DNA of 64,000 nucleotides from Palleronia abyssalis. GTDB taxonomy: Bacteria; Pseudomonadota; Alphaproteobacteria; Rhodobacterales; Rhodobacteraceae. Under the pieces are notes generated by a model. The model did no database searches. It saw only the letters and a list, made by a program, of their open reading frames with translations, and was not told the origin of the DNA. Shown piece after piece: positions 55,212 to 63,495 of the stretch; the first letter of the stretch is position 1; every line of letters begins with the position of its first letter. A program made the translations under genes and the position numbers. The stretch lies in assembly GCF_900302445.1 (NCBI RefSeq), contig NZ_ONZF01000012.1:1-64000 (forward strand). The letters are read 5' to 3'.

Positions 55212-56414
55212 TTACGCCGGGTTCGGTCGGAACCTCAGCCAGATCAGCGCCGATCCCGCCAGTGCCAGAAGCGGCAGCATCGCCAGGTTCACCGCCGTCC
55301 ACCCCTCGACCGCCGATCCACCGGCGCAGTTCATTAGCCCGCCCGAGGCCAGCGAGGCCAGCGTCACGCAGCCGAAGACCAGGAAGTCGTTCAGCCCCTG
55401 CACCCTGCCCCGTTCCGCGGCCGCATGGGCCGAGGACAACATCGACGTGGCCCCGATGAAGCCGAAATTCCACCCCAATCCCAACAGGATAAGGGCGATA
55501 TAGAAGTTTCCGAGCTCGACCCCCGACAGTGCCACCAGCCCCGCCCCGGCGATCAGGCAAAGCCCCACCGACACGATCCGCGCCGCCCCGAACCGGGCGA
55601 TCAGATGCCCCGTGAAGAACGACGGCCCGTACATCGCCAGCACGTGCCCCGTAACGATATCGGCCGCAGCATCACGCGAAAACCCGCATCCGACGACCGC
55701 CAGCGGCGTCGATGTCATCATCAGGTTCATCAGCGCATAGCTGACCATGGCACAGATGATCGCCACCCCGATGATCGGGGTCTTCAAAAGCTCAATCCGC
55801 GTGCGCCCAGCGGGCGCGTCTTTTTCGGGCACCGGCGGACGCGGGATCCGCAATCCCAGGAACAGCGCAGCGCCGACCAAATTCAAGACGATGATGCCCA
55901 GATATGTGCCGAAAAACGGCACGACATAAGCGTCAGCGGTGAACTTGGTCAGCTGCGGACCGATCACGGCCGAGGCCAGCCCACCGGCCAGAACGTAGGA
56001 GATTGCCTTGGGGCGGAACGCCTCGGACGCGGTATCCGCAGCGGCGAACCGGTAGAACCCGAGCGAGGACATGAACACCCCCGAACACAAGGACCCCAAA
56101 AGCAGAACAGGGAAGCTCCCGAGATACAGTCCAGCCGCCGCGATGGCCGCCCCCGCCGCGCCGGCCGCCGTGCCGGCCCAGAACCCCGCGCGCCGCCCGT
56201 AGCGTTGCATAAAGCCCGAAAGCGGTTGCGCCGCCAGCATCGACCCCAGCATCAGAAGTGAAATTGGCAAGGTCGCGAAACACGGGTTGGCGGCCAGCGA
56301 CTGTCCCGCAAGCCCCGCGATCACGAAGATTGCGGGAAGCTGCGCGCCCAGGATCGCCTGGGCGGCGGTCAGGATCGCGACATTGCGGCGGGGCAAGGCG
56401 TCTTCGGCGTTCAT
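55212..56414 (-). CDS. MFS transporter
   Basis: A 400-residue major facilitator with about 12 helices. The first cytoplasmic loop carries PLSGFMQRYGRRAGFWAG (motif A-like G-x-x-x-D/Q-R-x-G-R-R), and the equivalent loop in the second half HLIARFGAARIVSVG. ILLGLGWNFGFIGATSML is a conserved helix. Substrate unknown. Divergent from cobK. Confidence 0.9.
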   Translation of the reverse strand: MNAEDALPRRNVAILTAAQAILGAQLPAIFVIAGLAGQSLAANPCFATLPISLLMLGSMLAAQPLSGFMQRYGRRAGFWAGTAAGAAGAAIAAAGLYLGSFPVLLLGSLCSGVFMSSLGFYRFAAADTASEAFRPKAISYVLAGGLASAVIGPQLTKFTADAYVVPFFGTYLGIIVLNLVGAALFLGLRIPRPPVPEKDAPAGRTRIELLKTPIIGVAIICAMVSYALMNLMMTSTPLAVVGCGFSRDAAADIVTGHVLAMYGPSFFTGHLIARFGAARIVSVGLCLIAGAGLVALSGVELGNFYIALILLGLGWNFGFIGATSMLSSAHAAAERGRVQGLNDFLVFGCVTLASLASGGLMNCAGGSAVEGWTAVNLAMLPLLALAGSALIWLRFRPNPA

Positions 56415-56538
56415 ATGGCCCTCGTGGCCTCATGCCGCTGCTTTTGCAAGATGGCGCCGCTTGACCTCGGGGGGTTCGGCGTCAGGATGTGTGCGCGGAC
56501 CACGATACCCGCCGAATACCCCGGGGAGGAGAGACCTG

Positions 56539-57276
56539 ATGCGGCTGTTGCTTCTGGCGGGAACGCAGGAGGCCCGGCAGATCGTGGCGGCACTGAAATC
56601 GGTGACCGGCCTGGGTCTGACGGTCTCTGTTGCGCGACCCATGCGCCCGCCCGAGGCGTTTGGTGTTGCGACCCGGATCGGCGGCTTCGGCGGGGATGAC
56701 GGGTTTCGCAGCTACCTGAAGGAGGAGCAGGTCGGCGCGGTTCTGGACGCGACTCATCCATTCGCCGCGCGTGTCTCCATGCGGTCGGCCCGCATATGCC
56801 GAGAACTGGGCGTCCCCTACGGCCAGCTCCTCCGGCCGCCCTGGCTTCCCGGGCCGGGTGATCGTTGGCATTTCGCCGAGGATGAGACGGCCGCGGGCGC
56901 CTTTGTCCCGTCGGGCGTCTGCGTTTTCATAGGTACTGGCCAGCATCGGCTGGACGCCTTTGGCCCGATGCCGGGGCGTCGCGTGTTTGTGCGCCAGATC
57001 GATCATGCGCCCCTGCATCACCCACCATTCGAGGATGGCATGTGGATCGTCGGCCACCCTCCGTTCGATGCGGAAGGGGAAATCAAGTTATTCGGGGAAC
57101 TCGGGATCGACTGGCTGGTCGTGCGTAACGCGGGCGGCGCGGCAAGCCGGCCGAAACTGGACGCCGCCCGGGAGCTGGGGATCGAGGTCGCCATGATCCG
57201 CCGTCCGCCGCGTCCCGAAGCTGTCAGGTTCGACACGATCGCCGGGGCTATTGCCTGGGCCCGGCGTGTGGAATAG
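56539..57276 (+). CDS. cobK: Precorrin-6A/cobalt-precorrin-6A reductase
   Basis: A 245-residue NADPH-dependent reductase of cobalamin corrin-ring synthesis. Family features: LLLAGTQEARQIVAAL near the start, GAVLDATHPFAARVS, RRVFVRQID and the C-terminal NAGGAASRPKLDAARELGI followed by MIRRPP. ATG 56539 follows GGGGAGGAGAGACCTG. No other cob genes and no cobalamin riboswitch are nearby. Confidence 0.93.
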   Translation: MRLLLLAGTQEARQIVAALKSVTGLGLTVSVARPMRPPEAFGVATRIGGFGGDDGFRSYLKEEQVGAVLDATHPFAARVSMRSARICRELGVPYGQLLRPPWLPGPGDRWHFAEDETAAGAFVPSGVCVFIGTGQHRLDAFGPMPGRRVFVRQIDHAPLHHPPFEDGMWIVGHPPFDAEGEIKLFGELGIDWLVVRNAGGAASRPKLDAARELGIEVAMIRRPPRPEAVRFDTIAGAIAWARRVE

Positions 57277-57285
57277 GGGCGGGCC

Positions 57286-57915
57286 ATGGAAGAGCGCATA
57301 CTGACAGGTCCCGCCTGCATTGCGGAGGGGACGGAGTGGTTGAGCGCCCGGGACCCTTTCCTGGCGCGGGCGCGGGCCGAGACGGGGCCATGGCCGGACC
57401 GCCTTCGATCAGGGGGATTTCCCGCCCTTGTTCAGGCCATCGTCAGCCAGCAAGTCAGCGTCGCCTCGGCCAAAGCCATCGGTGCGAGGGTGGAGGCTGC
57501 GGGGCTGTTGGACCCTGATGTCGTCCGATCCGCGCCGGACGAAGATCTGAAGACTGTCGGTCTGTCCCGTCCGAAAGCGCGGTATATCCGTGCTTTGGCC
57601 GATGCACAGCTGGATTTCGAAGGCTTGGCCCGCCAGCCGACCGATGAGGTGGTCCAGACGCTGGTGGCCGTACCCGGTATCGGGCGCTGGACGGCCGAGA
57701 TCTATGCGCTGTTCTCGCTCGGCCGGGCCGACGCATTTCCCGCCGGGGATCTTGCCTTGCAGGAAGCCGCGAGACTTCTTTTCGGCTTGGAAGCGCGCCC
57801 GCGAGAGGCTGCGTTGCGCGCCATGGCCGAACCGTGGCGCCCGTGGCGCGGGGTCGCCGCGCGCGGCCTCTGGGCATGGTATGCCGTGGCGAAATCGCGC
57901 GAAGGTATCGTGTAG
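57286..57915 (+). CDS. DNA-3-methyladenine glycosylase II (AlkA-type)
   Basis: A 209-residue HhH-GPD base-excision glycosylase. FPALVQAIVSQQVSVASA, the helix-hairpin-helix VAVPGIGRWTAEIYALFSLG and the catalytic Asp in FPAGDLALQEA are present. It lacks the N-terminal AlkA_N domain, as many short bacterial forms do. Removes alkylated purines from DNA. Follows cobK by 9 bp, so possibly cotranscribed. Confidence 0.92.
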   Translation: MEERILTGPACIAEGTEWLSARDPFLARARAETGPWPDRLRSGGFPALVQAIVSQQVSVASAKAIGARVEAAGLLDPDVVRSAPDEDLKTVGLSRPKARYIRALADAQLDFEGLARQPTDEVVQTLVAVPGIGRWTAEIYALFSLGRADAFPAGDLALQEAARLLFGLEARPREAALRAMAEPWRPWRGVAARGLWAWYAVAKSREGIV

Positions 57916-57984
57916 GCGGCGGCGTTGTCCTTCGCGGTGTTCGCGCGTAAGCCGATCCCGACTGCAAACGGCACGGAGGTTCCG

Positions 57985-58656
57985 ATGGCACGGACACTGG
58001 AAAGCAAGCGCAAGGGGCCGGCACCCGGTACTGCCAGATCGATCGTGGTCTTCTTGCACGGATACGGCGCGGACGGTGCCGACCTTCTGGGACTTGCCGA
58101 TCCGTTGTCGGAACACATGCCCGGAACGGCGTTTCACGCGCCCGATGCGCCTGAAAGGTCGGTGGTCAATCCGATGGGGTATCAGTGGTTTCCGATCCCC
58201 TGGCTCGACGGGTCCGACCCGGTGGAAGCGGATGCCGCGATGGATCGGGCCGCCCACGATCTGGATGGCTACCTGTCCCGCGTGCTGGAGGACGAAGGCC
58301 TGGACGCCGATCGAATGGTCGTCGTCGGCTTCAGTCAGGGCACGATGATGGCGCTGCATGTCGTGTTGCGCCGGGCCGAATCCGTGGCCGGGATCGTCGG
58401 CTTCTCGGGTCGTCTTTTGCGCCCCGAAAGCCTGGTAGACGAAATCACAAGCCGCCCGCCCGTTCTTCTTGTCCACGGCGATCAGGACGACGTGGTGCCG
58501 CCCCAGTCGTTGCCCGCCGCGGCTGAGGCGTTGCAAGGCGCCGGTCTGGACGTGTTCGCCCATGTCTCGAAAGGAACGGCCCACGGCATCGCTCCGGACG
58601 GCCTTTCCGTCGCACTGGCCTTCATGCGGGATCGCCTCGACCTCGAAGGTGGTTAA
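57985..58656 (+). CDS. Phospholipase/carboxylesterase family hydrolase
   Basis: A 223-residue alpha/beta hydrolase related to acyl-protein thioesterase/YpfH. VVFLHGYGADGADLLGLAD, QWFPIPWLDGSD, the nucleophile VVVGFSQGTMMALHV, the Asp in HGDQDDVVPP and His in TAHGIAPDG make the triad. ATG 57985 has GGAGG upstream. It follows alkA by 69 bp and lies just before the IS1595-type element. Confidence 0.92.
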   Translation: MARTLESKRKGPAPGTARSIVVFLHGYGADGADLLGLADPLSEHMPGTAFHAPDAPERSVVNPMGYQWFPIPWLDGSDPVEADAAMDRAAHDLDGYLSRVLEDEGLDADRMVVVGFSQGTMMALHVVLRRAESVAGIVGFSGRLLRPESLVDEITSRPPVLLVHGDQDDVVPPQSLPAAAEALQGAGLDVFAHVSKGTAHGIAPDGLSVALAFMRDRLDLEGG

Positions 58657-58678
58657 TCCGCCCTTAGGAATGTGTGGT

Positions 58679-58686
58679 TAAATTTA
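58679..58686. repeat. Target-site duplication, left
   Basis: TAAATTTA directly before the element's GGGGG end. The same 8 bases follow the other end (60377-60384). The target is itself palindromic. Confidence 0.88.
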
Positions 58687-58739
58687 GGGGGTGTCCGCAA
58701 AACGTGTTGGGCGTGAATGTTTGGGTCAACCGATCAACT

Positions 58740-59207
58740 TCATCTCGGCGCTGCGGACCTGTTGAAGCACCGCATCCAGAATCGATGGAAAACGAAGACG
58801 ATGAGTAGAACCACCGGCAGAATGAGAGCTGAGCATGCCGCGAGAATTATCGAGAGCCCGGGAAGGCTGTAGTAGTCCTCACCGGCCAGAGGCCAGAAAG
58901 CCAAATGAAGAAGTGCGCTGGAGATCACGATGGCCACGCCCGCGAGCAAGCATGACGGAAGCATTCGTTCAGGCGCAAGACCATGACGACGCAAGCCTCT
59001 GGCAAGAACGATAGTCGAGGCAGGGACGCCCGGGCCAAACGCCACACACATTATCGTCGCGATTTCATTCAGACGGCTTTCGATACCTGCGTGATATGCC
59101 AAACTTCCAAGTGCTGGGGCACTGAAGATCACGGCGTGAACGAGCGCTGCGATGATGGTGGCTTTGCCGCTCGAAATGAGGGCCGGATGCTTGGAGCGAA
59201 GTGGCAA
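58740..59207 (-). CDS. Passenger membrane protein of IS1595-type element
   Basis: A 155-residue protein that starts at a TTG (59207) with GGAG upstream. About four hydrophobic segments are visible (ATIIAALVHAVIFSAPALG, IMCVAFGPGVPASTIVLA, CLLAGVAIVISSALLHLAF, SALILPVVLLIVFVF). I do not recognise a family. It lies inside the IS ends, downstream of the transposase on the same strand, so it is cargo moved with it. Function unknown. Confidence 0.6.
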   Translation of the reverse strand: MPLRSKHPALISSGKATIIAALVHAVIFSAPALGSLAYHAGIESRLNEIATIMCVAFGPGVPASTIVLARGLRRHGLAPERMLPSCLLAGVAIVISSALLHLAFWPLAGEDYYSLPGLSIILAACSALILPVVLLIVFVFHRFWMRCFNRSAAPR

Positions 59208-59298
59208 CGGAAAGATCTCCAGAGGTTGGATACACTGGATGTGGTCCCGCAGCTAACGGCACGGAAATCGCGAGGCCAGCGGAAGGCCCGCCCGCCTT

Positions 59299-60310
59299 TT
59301 ACGACAGTCGAATAATATCTGCGGGATTCATTCCCGCCAGCCGCACTTCCAGCCATCGGATGTAGCCGTTGAGGTTCTTCGTCGCCGGCCCACAGAACGG
59401 CTCGATGAACTTGCCATAGCGAGCGTGGAGCGAGTTCACGTTCTGGATGTGATAGCAGCCTGACGCGACACGGGTTCCGGGCTTGCTCCCGACCACGAAA
59501 TGCTCCAGGCCGCGCGCCGCCGCGAGATCCTTGTAGCCATTGCCACCATCCGAGCAGAGCACGGCATCGCCCGGCACGAGGGGGGTTCATGGCGCGCTCC
59601 ACGGTGGCGCTCTTGCGGTTCGGCAGTCGCCGGAAGAGGCGAGAACCACCGCGATCAGCGACGGTGAGAATAGGGAGCTGCCACCGCGAGAGGCCGCGCA
59701 TCATCTTCAGCCCTTGCGTCGTGAAGTCTTCCCACCGTGGGCGCGGTGGCTTTGGAATGTTCTTCGGATCGGCGAAATGCCGGACCCATTCGCGCGATCC
59801 CTTCCGGGACTCCCGTTGGTAGGTCTCATCCGCCTCGATGATCCCCGCGAATGTCGCCGCCACGCTGCTGCTTCCGATGATCGAGAACACGAGCATCCGC
59901 CAGCGCCAGATCGTGTATTTGTTGAGGTCGAGCTGCTTGGCCAGCTTGCGCACCGATTGAGGCGCGGGGCTGCCCAGCATATCCATCAGTGCCTCCATGA
60001 ACAGGTCGGGGCGATGGATGCGGCCGATAGTGCTCCCGGTTCGTCCTGAATAGGTCTTTTCGCAACCGGAGCATCGGTAGCGCTGGACCCTGGTCCGAGT
60101 GCGGCCCCACTTCTGGCGTCGCTCATCGCAGCAGAAGGGGCACTTGTGTTCTCTGTTTGTCCGTGCTTCGATCTCGGAGATCGCTTCCGTCTTTCGCCGG
60201 AGATCACGAATCTTCGTCTGGGCATCCTCGATCTGGGCCGGGTTCAGGTTGTCGAGAGCATCGAGAAGACGGCGAAAGTCGTGATGTAGCAAGGGCATCC
60301 TCCGCAGCAA
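59299..60310 (-). pseudogene. IS1595-family transposase, frameshifted at a G6/C6 run
   Basis: The first part (from about 60310) has a zinc ribbon (CPFCCDERRQKWGR, YRCSGCEKTYSGRTGS), a helix-turn-helix, and the first catalytic Asp in GIIEADETYQ. At 59580-59585 a run of six G (C on the coding strand) shifts the frame; with five, the protein continues MNPLVPGDAVLCSDGGNGYK (second Asp) and YHIQNVNSLHARYGKF to the stop at 59299. The C-terminal acidic position appears as Asn (DDN type). The break may be a mutation, a sequencing error or a programmed frameshift. Confidence 0.8.
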
Positions 60311-60376
60311 AAGCAGAGTAATATAGGCTCTCCATCGTTAAGGCGAAGCGAACCAACACGGTTTGCGGACACCCCC

Positions 60377-60384
60377 TAAATTTA
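60377..60384. repeat. Target-site duplication, right
   Basis: TAAATTTA following the CCCCC end of the element, identical to 58679-58686. Confidence 0.88.
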
Positions 60385-60527
60385 TGGTCGGGAGTTGAGC
60401 GGCGTCAGGCAAGCGCGCTTTCGATGCGACAATTCCGCGTGAAGGTGGGACGCTATTGCCACGTGCTCTTGCGTATGACGTTTTTTGACGTCAATCGGGG
60501 CACCAAGTTTTGTCCCGATATCGCTAA

Positions 60528-60547
60528 CCGGCCAGTGGCCGGAGGAG
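60528..60547 (+). promoter_or_regulatory. Hairpin touching the glgP ribosome-binding site
   Basis: CCGGCC / AGT / GGCCGG (60528-60542) is a perfect 6-bp stem whose last two bases are the first of the Shine-Dalgarno GGAGGAG (60541-60547). It could affect translation of glgP. The effect is inferred only. Confidence 0.4.
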
Positions 60548-60554
60548 ACTTGTG

Positions 60555-62936
60555 ATGAAAGATGTACACGTGCCCCGTCCGGGCGAGACTTTGTCCGACG
60601 CCATTCTGCAGCACCTGAAGTATTCGCTCGGCAAGGACGCGGCACACGCGACCACGACCGATTGGCGAATGGCCCTTAGTCTTGCGATCCGCGACCGGAT
60701 CGTCGACCCATGGTTCGCATCGACCCGCGCGACCTACGCCAAGCAGGGCAAACGGGTCTATTACCTGTCGATGGAATTCCTGATCGGCCGTCTGCTCGAA
60801 GACGCGACCGTCAACCTTGGTCTGATGGACGAGGTCGCGGAGTTCTTCGATGATCGCTCACTCGACGCACGCATGGTCATGCAGGATGAGCCCGACGCCG
60901 CCCTCGGCAACGGGGGATTGGGGCGCTTGGCGGCCTGCTTCCTGGAATCCATGTCCACGGTTGGTTGTCCGGCCTATGGCTACGGCATCCGCTACGAGCA
61001 TGGGCTGTTCAAGCAAAGCTTTGAAGGCGGACGGCAAATGGAGGCGCCAGAGGACTGGTTAACCGAAGCCCACGCCTGGGAATTCGAGAGACCGGAATCG
61101 TCCTATCGCATCGGCTTCGGCGGTGCGGTCAAGGTGCTGGGCAACCGCACCGTTTGGCAACCGGAGGAGACCGTCCTGGCGCGGGCCTATGACATGCCGA
61201 TGATCGGCTGGCAGGGCCGTTGGGCGAACACCCTGCGCCTGTGGTCCGCGCGACCCGAGACGGTCTTTGACCTCGACCGGTTCAACGCGGGTGACTATTA
61301 CGGCGCGGCCGAGCCCGAGGCGCTTGCCCGCACGATCTCGCGGGTTCTGTATCCCGACGACACCACCGAAGAGGGCAAGCGCCTTCGTCTGAAGCAGGAG
61401 TTCTTCTTCACCGCGGCCTCCCTGCGCGACATCCTGCGCCGGTTCGAGGACGAGTATGACGACTGGTCGATTCTGCCCTCTAAGGTGGCGATCCAGCTGA
61501 ACGACACCCACCCCGCCATCGCCGGCCCCGAGCTTGTGCGCCTTCTGCACGACGAGAAGGGGATGGACTTCGACGCCGCAGTGGAAGCGGCGCGCGGTTG
61601 CCTTGGGTATACGAACCACACGCTTCTGCCCGAAGCGCTGGAACGCTGGTCCATTGAGCTGATGCGCAGCCTGTTGCCACGTCACCTGCAGATCATTGAG
61701 CGGATCGACGCGGCCCATGCCGCAGCCCATCCGGACCGCAAGGTCGTGCTGATCGGCGACGGGGATGTCCAGATGGGTCCCATCGCCTTTACCATGGCGC
61801 ACCGGGTCAACGGGGTTTCGGCGCTGCACACCGGTCTGATGAAAGAGACGGTGTTCGCCGAGCTGAACCGCCTGCACCCGAACCGGATCGTGAACGAAAC
61901 CAACGGGATCACTCCCCGGCGTTGGGTCCTGGCGGCGAACCCGCGTCTCTCTGGCTTGATTACCGAGGCCATCGGAGATGGTTGGGTCGACGATCTGGAA
62001 GAGTTGATGCAGCTGGAGCCGATGGCGGACGATGCCCAGTTCCGCGACGAATACGCCGCGGCAAAGCGCGCCAACAAGGTGGATCTGGCCAACTATCTGG
62101 GTCAGCAGGGCTTGGCGGTCGATCCCGACGCCATGTTCGACGTGCAGATCAAGCGTATTCACGAATACAAGCGCCAGCACCTCAACATCTTGCAGACCAT
62201 CGCGCTATGGCAGGAAATCAAGGACGATCCCAAGGGCGACTGGGTCCCCCAGGTGAAGGTGTTCGGCGGTAAGGCAGCGCCGGGCTACGTCTTCGCGAAG
62301 GAGATCATCTTCCTGATCAACGCGGTGGCCGAGGTGATCAACAACGATCCCGATACCAGCCACCTGCTGAAGGTCGCATATCCTGCGAACTACAACGTCA
62401 CTTTGGCCGAACGCCTGATCCCCGCGGCCGAAGTCAGCCAGCAGATCTCGACCGCCGGCAAGGAAGCGTCGGGCACTGGTAACATGAAATTCGCCCTGAA
62501 CGGCGCGCTGACCATCGGCACGCTCGACGGGGCCAATGTCGAGATCCGCGAGCTGGTGGGCGCCGACAACTTCTTCCTCTTTGGGATGACCGCGCAAGAA
62601 GTCGTCGCCCGGCGGCAGATCGACGACCACGCGGCCAAGGCCATCGCCGAGGCGCCGCGCCTGAAGCGCGCTATGGATGCTATCGCCTCCGGCACGTTCG
62701 GCGAACGCTTCGCATCGATCACCGAGAACGTGTCCGGCGATGACTACTTCTGCGTGGCGTCGGACTTCGCGGATTATTGGCGCGCCAGCCGCGACCTGGA
62801 AGTGGCCTATCGCGATCAGGCGGACTGGACGCGCATGGCTGTCTTGAACACGGCGCGGTCCGGGTGGTTCAGCTCGGATCGAACGATCCGTGGCTATATG
62901 TCGGATATCTGGGGGGCAGAGGCGCTGAGCGTCTGA
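60555..62936 (+). CDS. glgP: Glycogen/alpha-glucan phosphorylase
   Basis: Releases glucose-1-phosphate from glycogen. The 793-residue protein has YYLSMEFLIGRLLEDA, EPDAALGNGGLGRLAACFLES, AYGYGIRYEHGLFKQ, NDTHPAIAGPELVRLLHDE and the PLP Lys in EASGTGNMKFALNGALTIG. ATG 60555 follows GGAGGAG; a GTG at 60552 is the alternative. It stands alone: no glgA, B, C or X is in the window. The IS1595-type element is inserted 170 bp upstream and may have separated it from a promoter or an operon partner. Confidence 0.96.
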   Translation: MKDVHVPRPGETLSDAILQHLKYSLGKDAAHATTTDWRMALSLAIRDRIVDPWFASTRATYAKQGKRVYYLSMEFLIGRLLEDATVNLGLMDEVAEFFDDRSLDARMVMQDEPDAALGNGGLGRLAACFLESMSTVGCPAYGYGIRYEHGLFKQSFEGGRQMEAPEDWLTEAHAWEFERPESSYRIGFGGAVKVLGNRTVWQPEETVLARAYDMPMIGWQGRWANTLRLWSARPETVFDLDRFNAGDYYGAAEPEALARTISRVLYPDDTTEEGKRLRLKQEFFFTAASLRDILRRFEDEYDDWSILPSKVAIQLNDTHPAIAGPELVRLLHDEKGMDFDAAVEAARGCLGYTNHTLLPEALERWSIELMRSLLPRHLQIIERIDAAHAAAHPDRKVVLIGDGDVQMGPIAFTMAHRVNGVSALHTGLMKETVFAELNRLHPNRIVNETNGITPRRWVLAANPRLSGLITEAIGDGWVDDLEELMQLEPMADDAQFRDEYAAAKRANKVDLANYLGQQGLAVDPDAMFDVQIKRIHEYKRQHLNILQTIALWQEIKDDPKGDWVPQVKVFGGKAAPGYVFAKEIIFLINAVAEVINNDPDTSHLLKVAYPANYNVTLAERLIPAAEVSQQISTAGKEASGTGNMKFALNGALTIGTLDGANVEIRELVGADNFFLFGMTAQEVVARRQIDDHAAKAIAEAPRLKRAMDAIASGTFGERFASITENVSGDDYFCVASDFADYWRASRDLEVAYRDQADWTRMAVLNTARSGWFSSDRTIRGYMSDIWGAEALSV

Positions 62937-62954
62937 TCCCGCACGAACCCGGTC

Positions 62955-62978
62955 GGACGCCGATCTCGGTCGGCGTCC
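62955..62978 (+). terminator. Hairpin after glgP
   Basis: GGACGCCGA / 6-nt loop / TCGGCGTCC, a perfect 9-bp stem 19 bp past the glgP stop. It lacks a T-run, so it may be a 3'-end stabiliser or a weak terminator. Confidence 0.5.
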
Positions 62979-63007
62979 GTCAATCTTGGTCTATCTGGGG
63001 CAGGCGA

Positions 63008-63097
63008 ATGGAATACCGCGACATTCAATGCCTTGACGGCTGCCCTGTATGCGGGGTGACGCCTGATGTCGCCATCCGGAAGGGCCTCGCGATATGA
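63008..63097 (+). CDS. Possible small Cys-containing ORF (29 aa)
   Basis: A 29-codon frame starting MEYRDIQCLDGCPVCGV, preceded by GGGGCAGGCGA, whose stop overlaps the start of the lipoprotein gene as ATGA. The C-x-x-x-C-x-x-C cluster and the coupled stop/start make it a candidate leader or small protein. Size alone makes chance likely. Confidence 0.3.
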   Translation: MEYRDIQCLDGCPVCGVTPDVAIRKGLAI

Positions 63098-63495
63098 CGC
63101 CCCGGCTTCGGATGATTGCGCTTCTGCCTTGGGCTTTGGTCCTTGCAGCCTGCGCAACCCCGCAGGAACGCTGCGTCAATGAGGCCCAAGAGCCTTACAG
63201 GACTACCCTAAAAAACCTCGCTGTGGCCGAGGGCAACCTGGCCCGGGGGTATGCGATTCACGTCCAACGCGTTCCGTACACGGTTTATGGCACCTGCTTT
63301 CGAAACACGGGCAAGCGGTCGATACCCTATGTCTGTCCGTCGACTGCCTACCGCACGATAGAGACGCCGGTTCCCATCGACGTCGCCAACGAACAGCGCA
63401 AGATTGAAGAGTTGCGGCGGACCATCCCGCAGTATCAGGCCCGGGCGACCGAAGTGATCGCCCGGTGCAATGCCGTCTATTCCGGTCAGGACTGA
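63094..63495 (+). CDS. Hypothetical lipoprotein (133 aa)
   Basis: A signal peptide with the lipobox LVLAAC marks it as a lipoprotein. The mature part has cysteines at CVNEAQEPYR, GTCFRNTG, YVCPSTAY and ARCNAVY, and a helical stretch (NEQRKIEELRRTIPQYQARA). I do not recognise the family. It is in a different frame from glgP and may be transcribed on its own. Confidence 0.7.
   Translation: MTPRLRMIALLPWALVLAACATPQERCVNEAQEPYRTTLKNLAVAEGNLARGYAIHVQRVPYTVYGTCFRNTGKRSIPYVCPSTAYRTIETPVPIDVANEQRKIEELRRTIPQYQARATEVIARCNAVYSGQD

Larger units (their letters stand above)
58687..60376 (-). mobile_element. IS1595-family insertion sequence with passenger gene
   Basis: A 1,690-bp element with matching ends: GGGGGTGTCCGCAAAACG at the left and the inverted GGGGGTGTCCGCAAACCG at the right (about 24 bp with a single mismatch), flanked by the 8-bp duplication TAAATTTA. 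Ends and 8-bp duplication suit the IS1595 family. It holds a transposase split by a frameshift (59299-60310) and a membrane-protein passenger (58740-59207), both on the minus strand. Nearly identical ends and intact duplication indicate recent insertion. Confidence 0.9.

Noticed and set aside
56415-56538. Cobalamin riboswitch upstream of cobK
   Set aside because: The 124-bp gap lacks the B12-box and room for the conserved structure.
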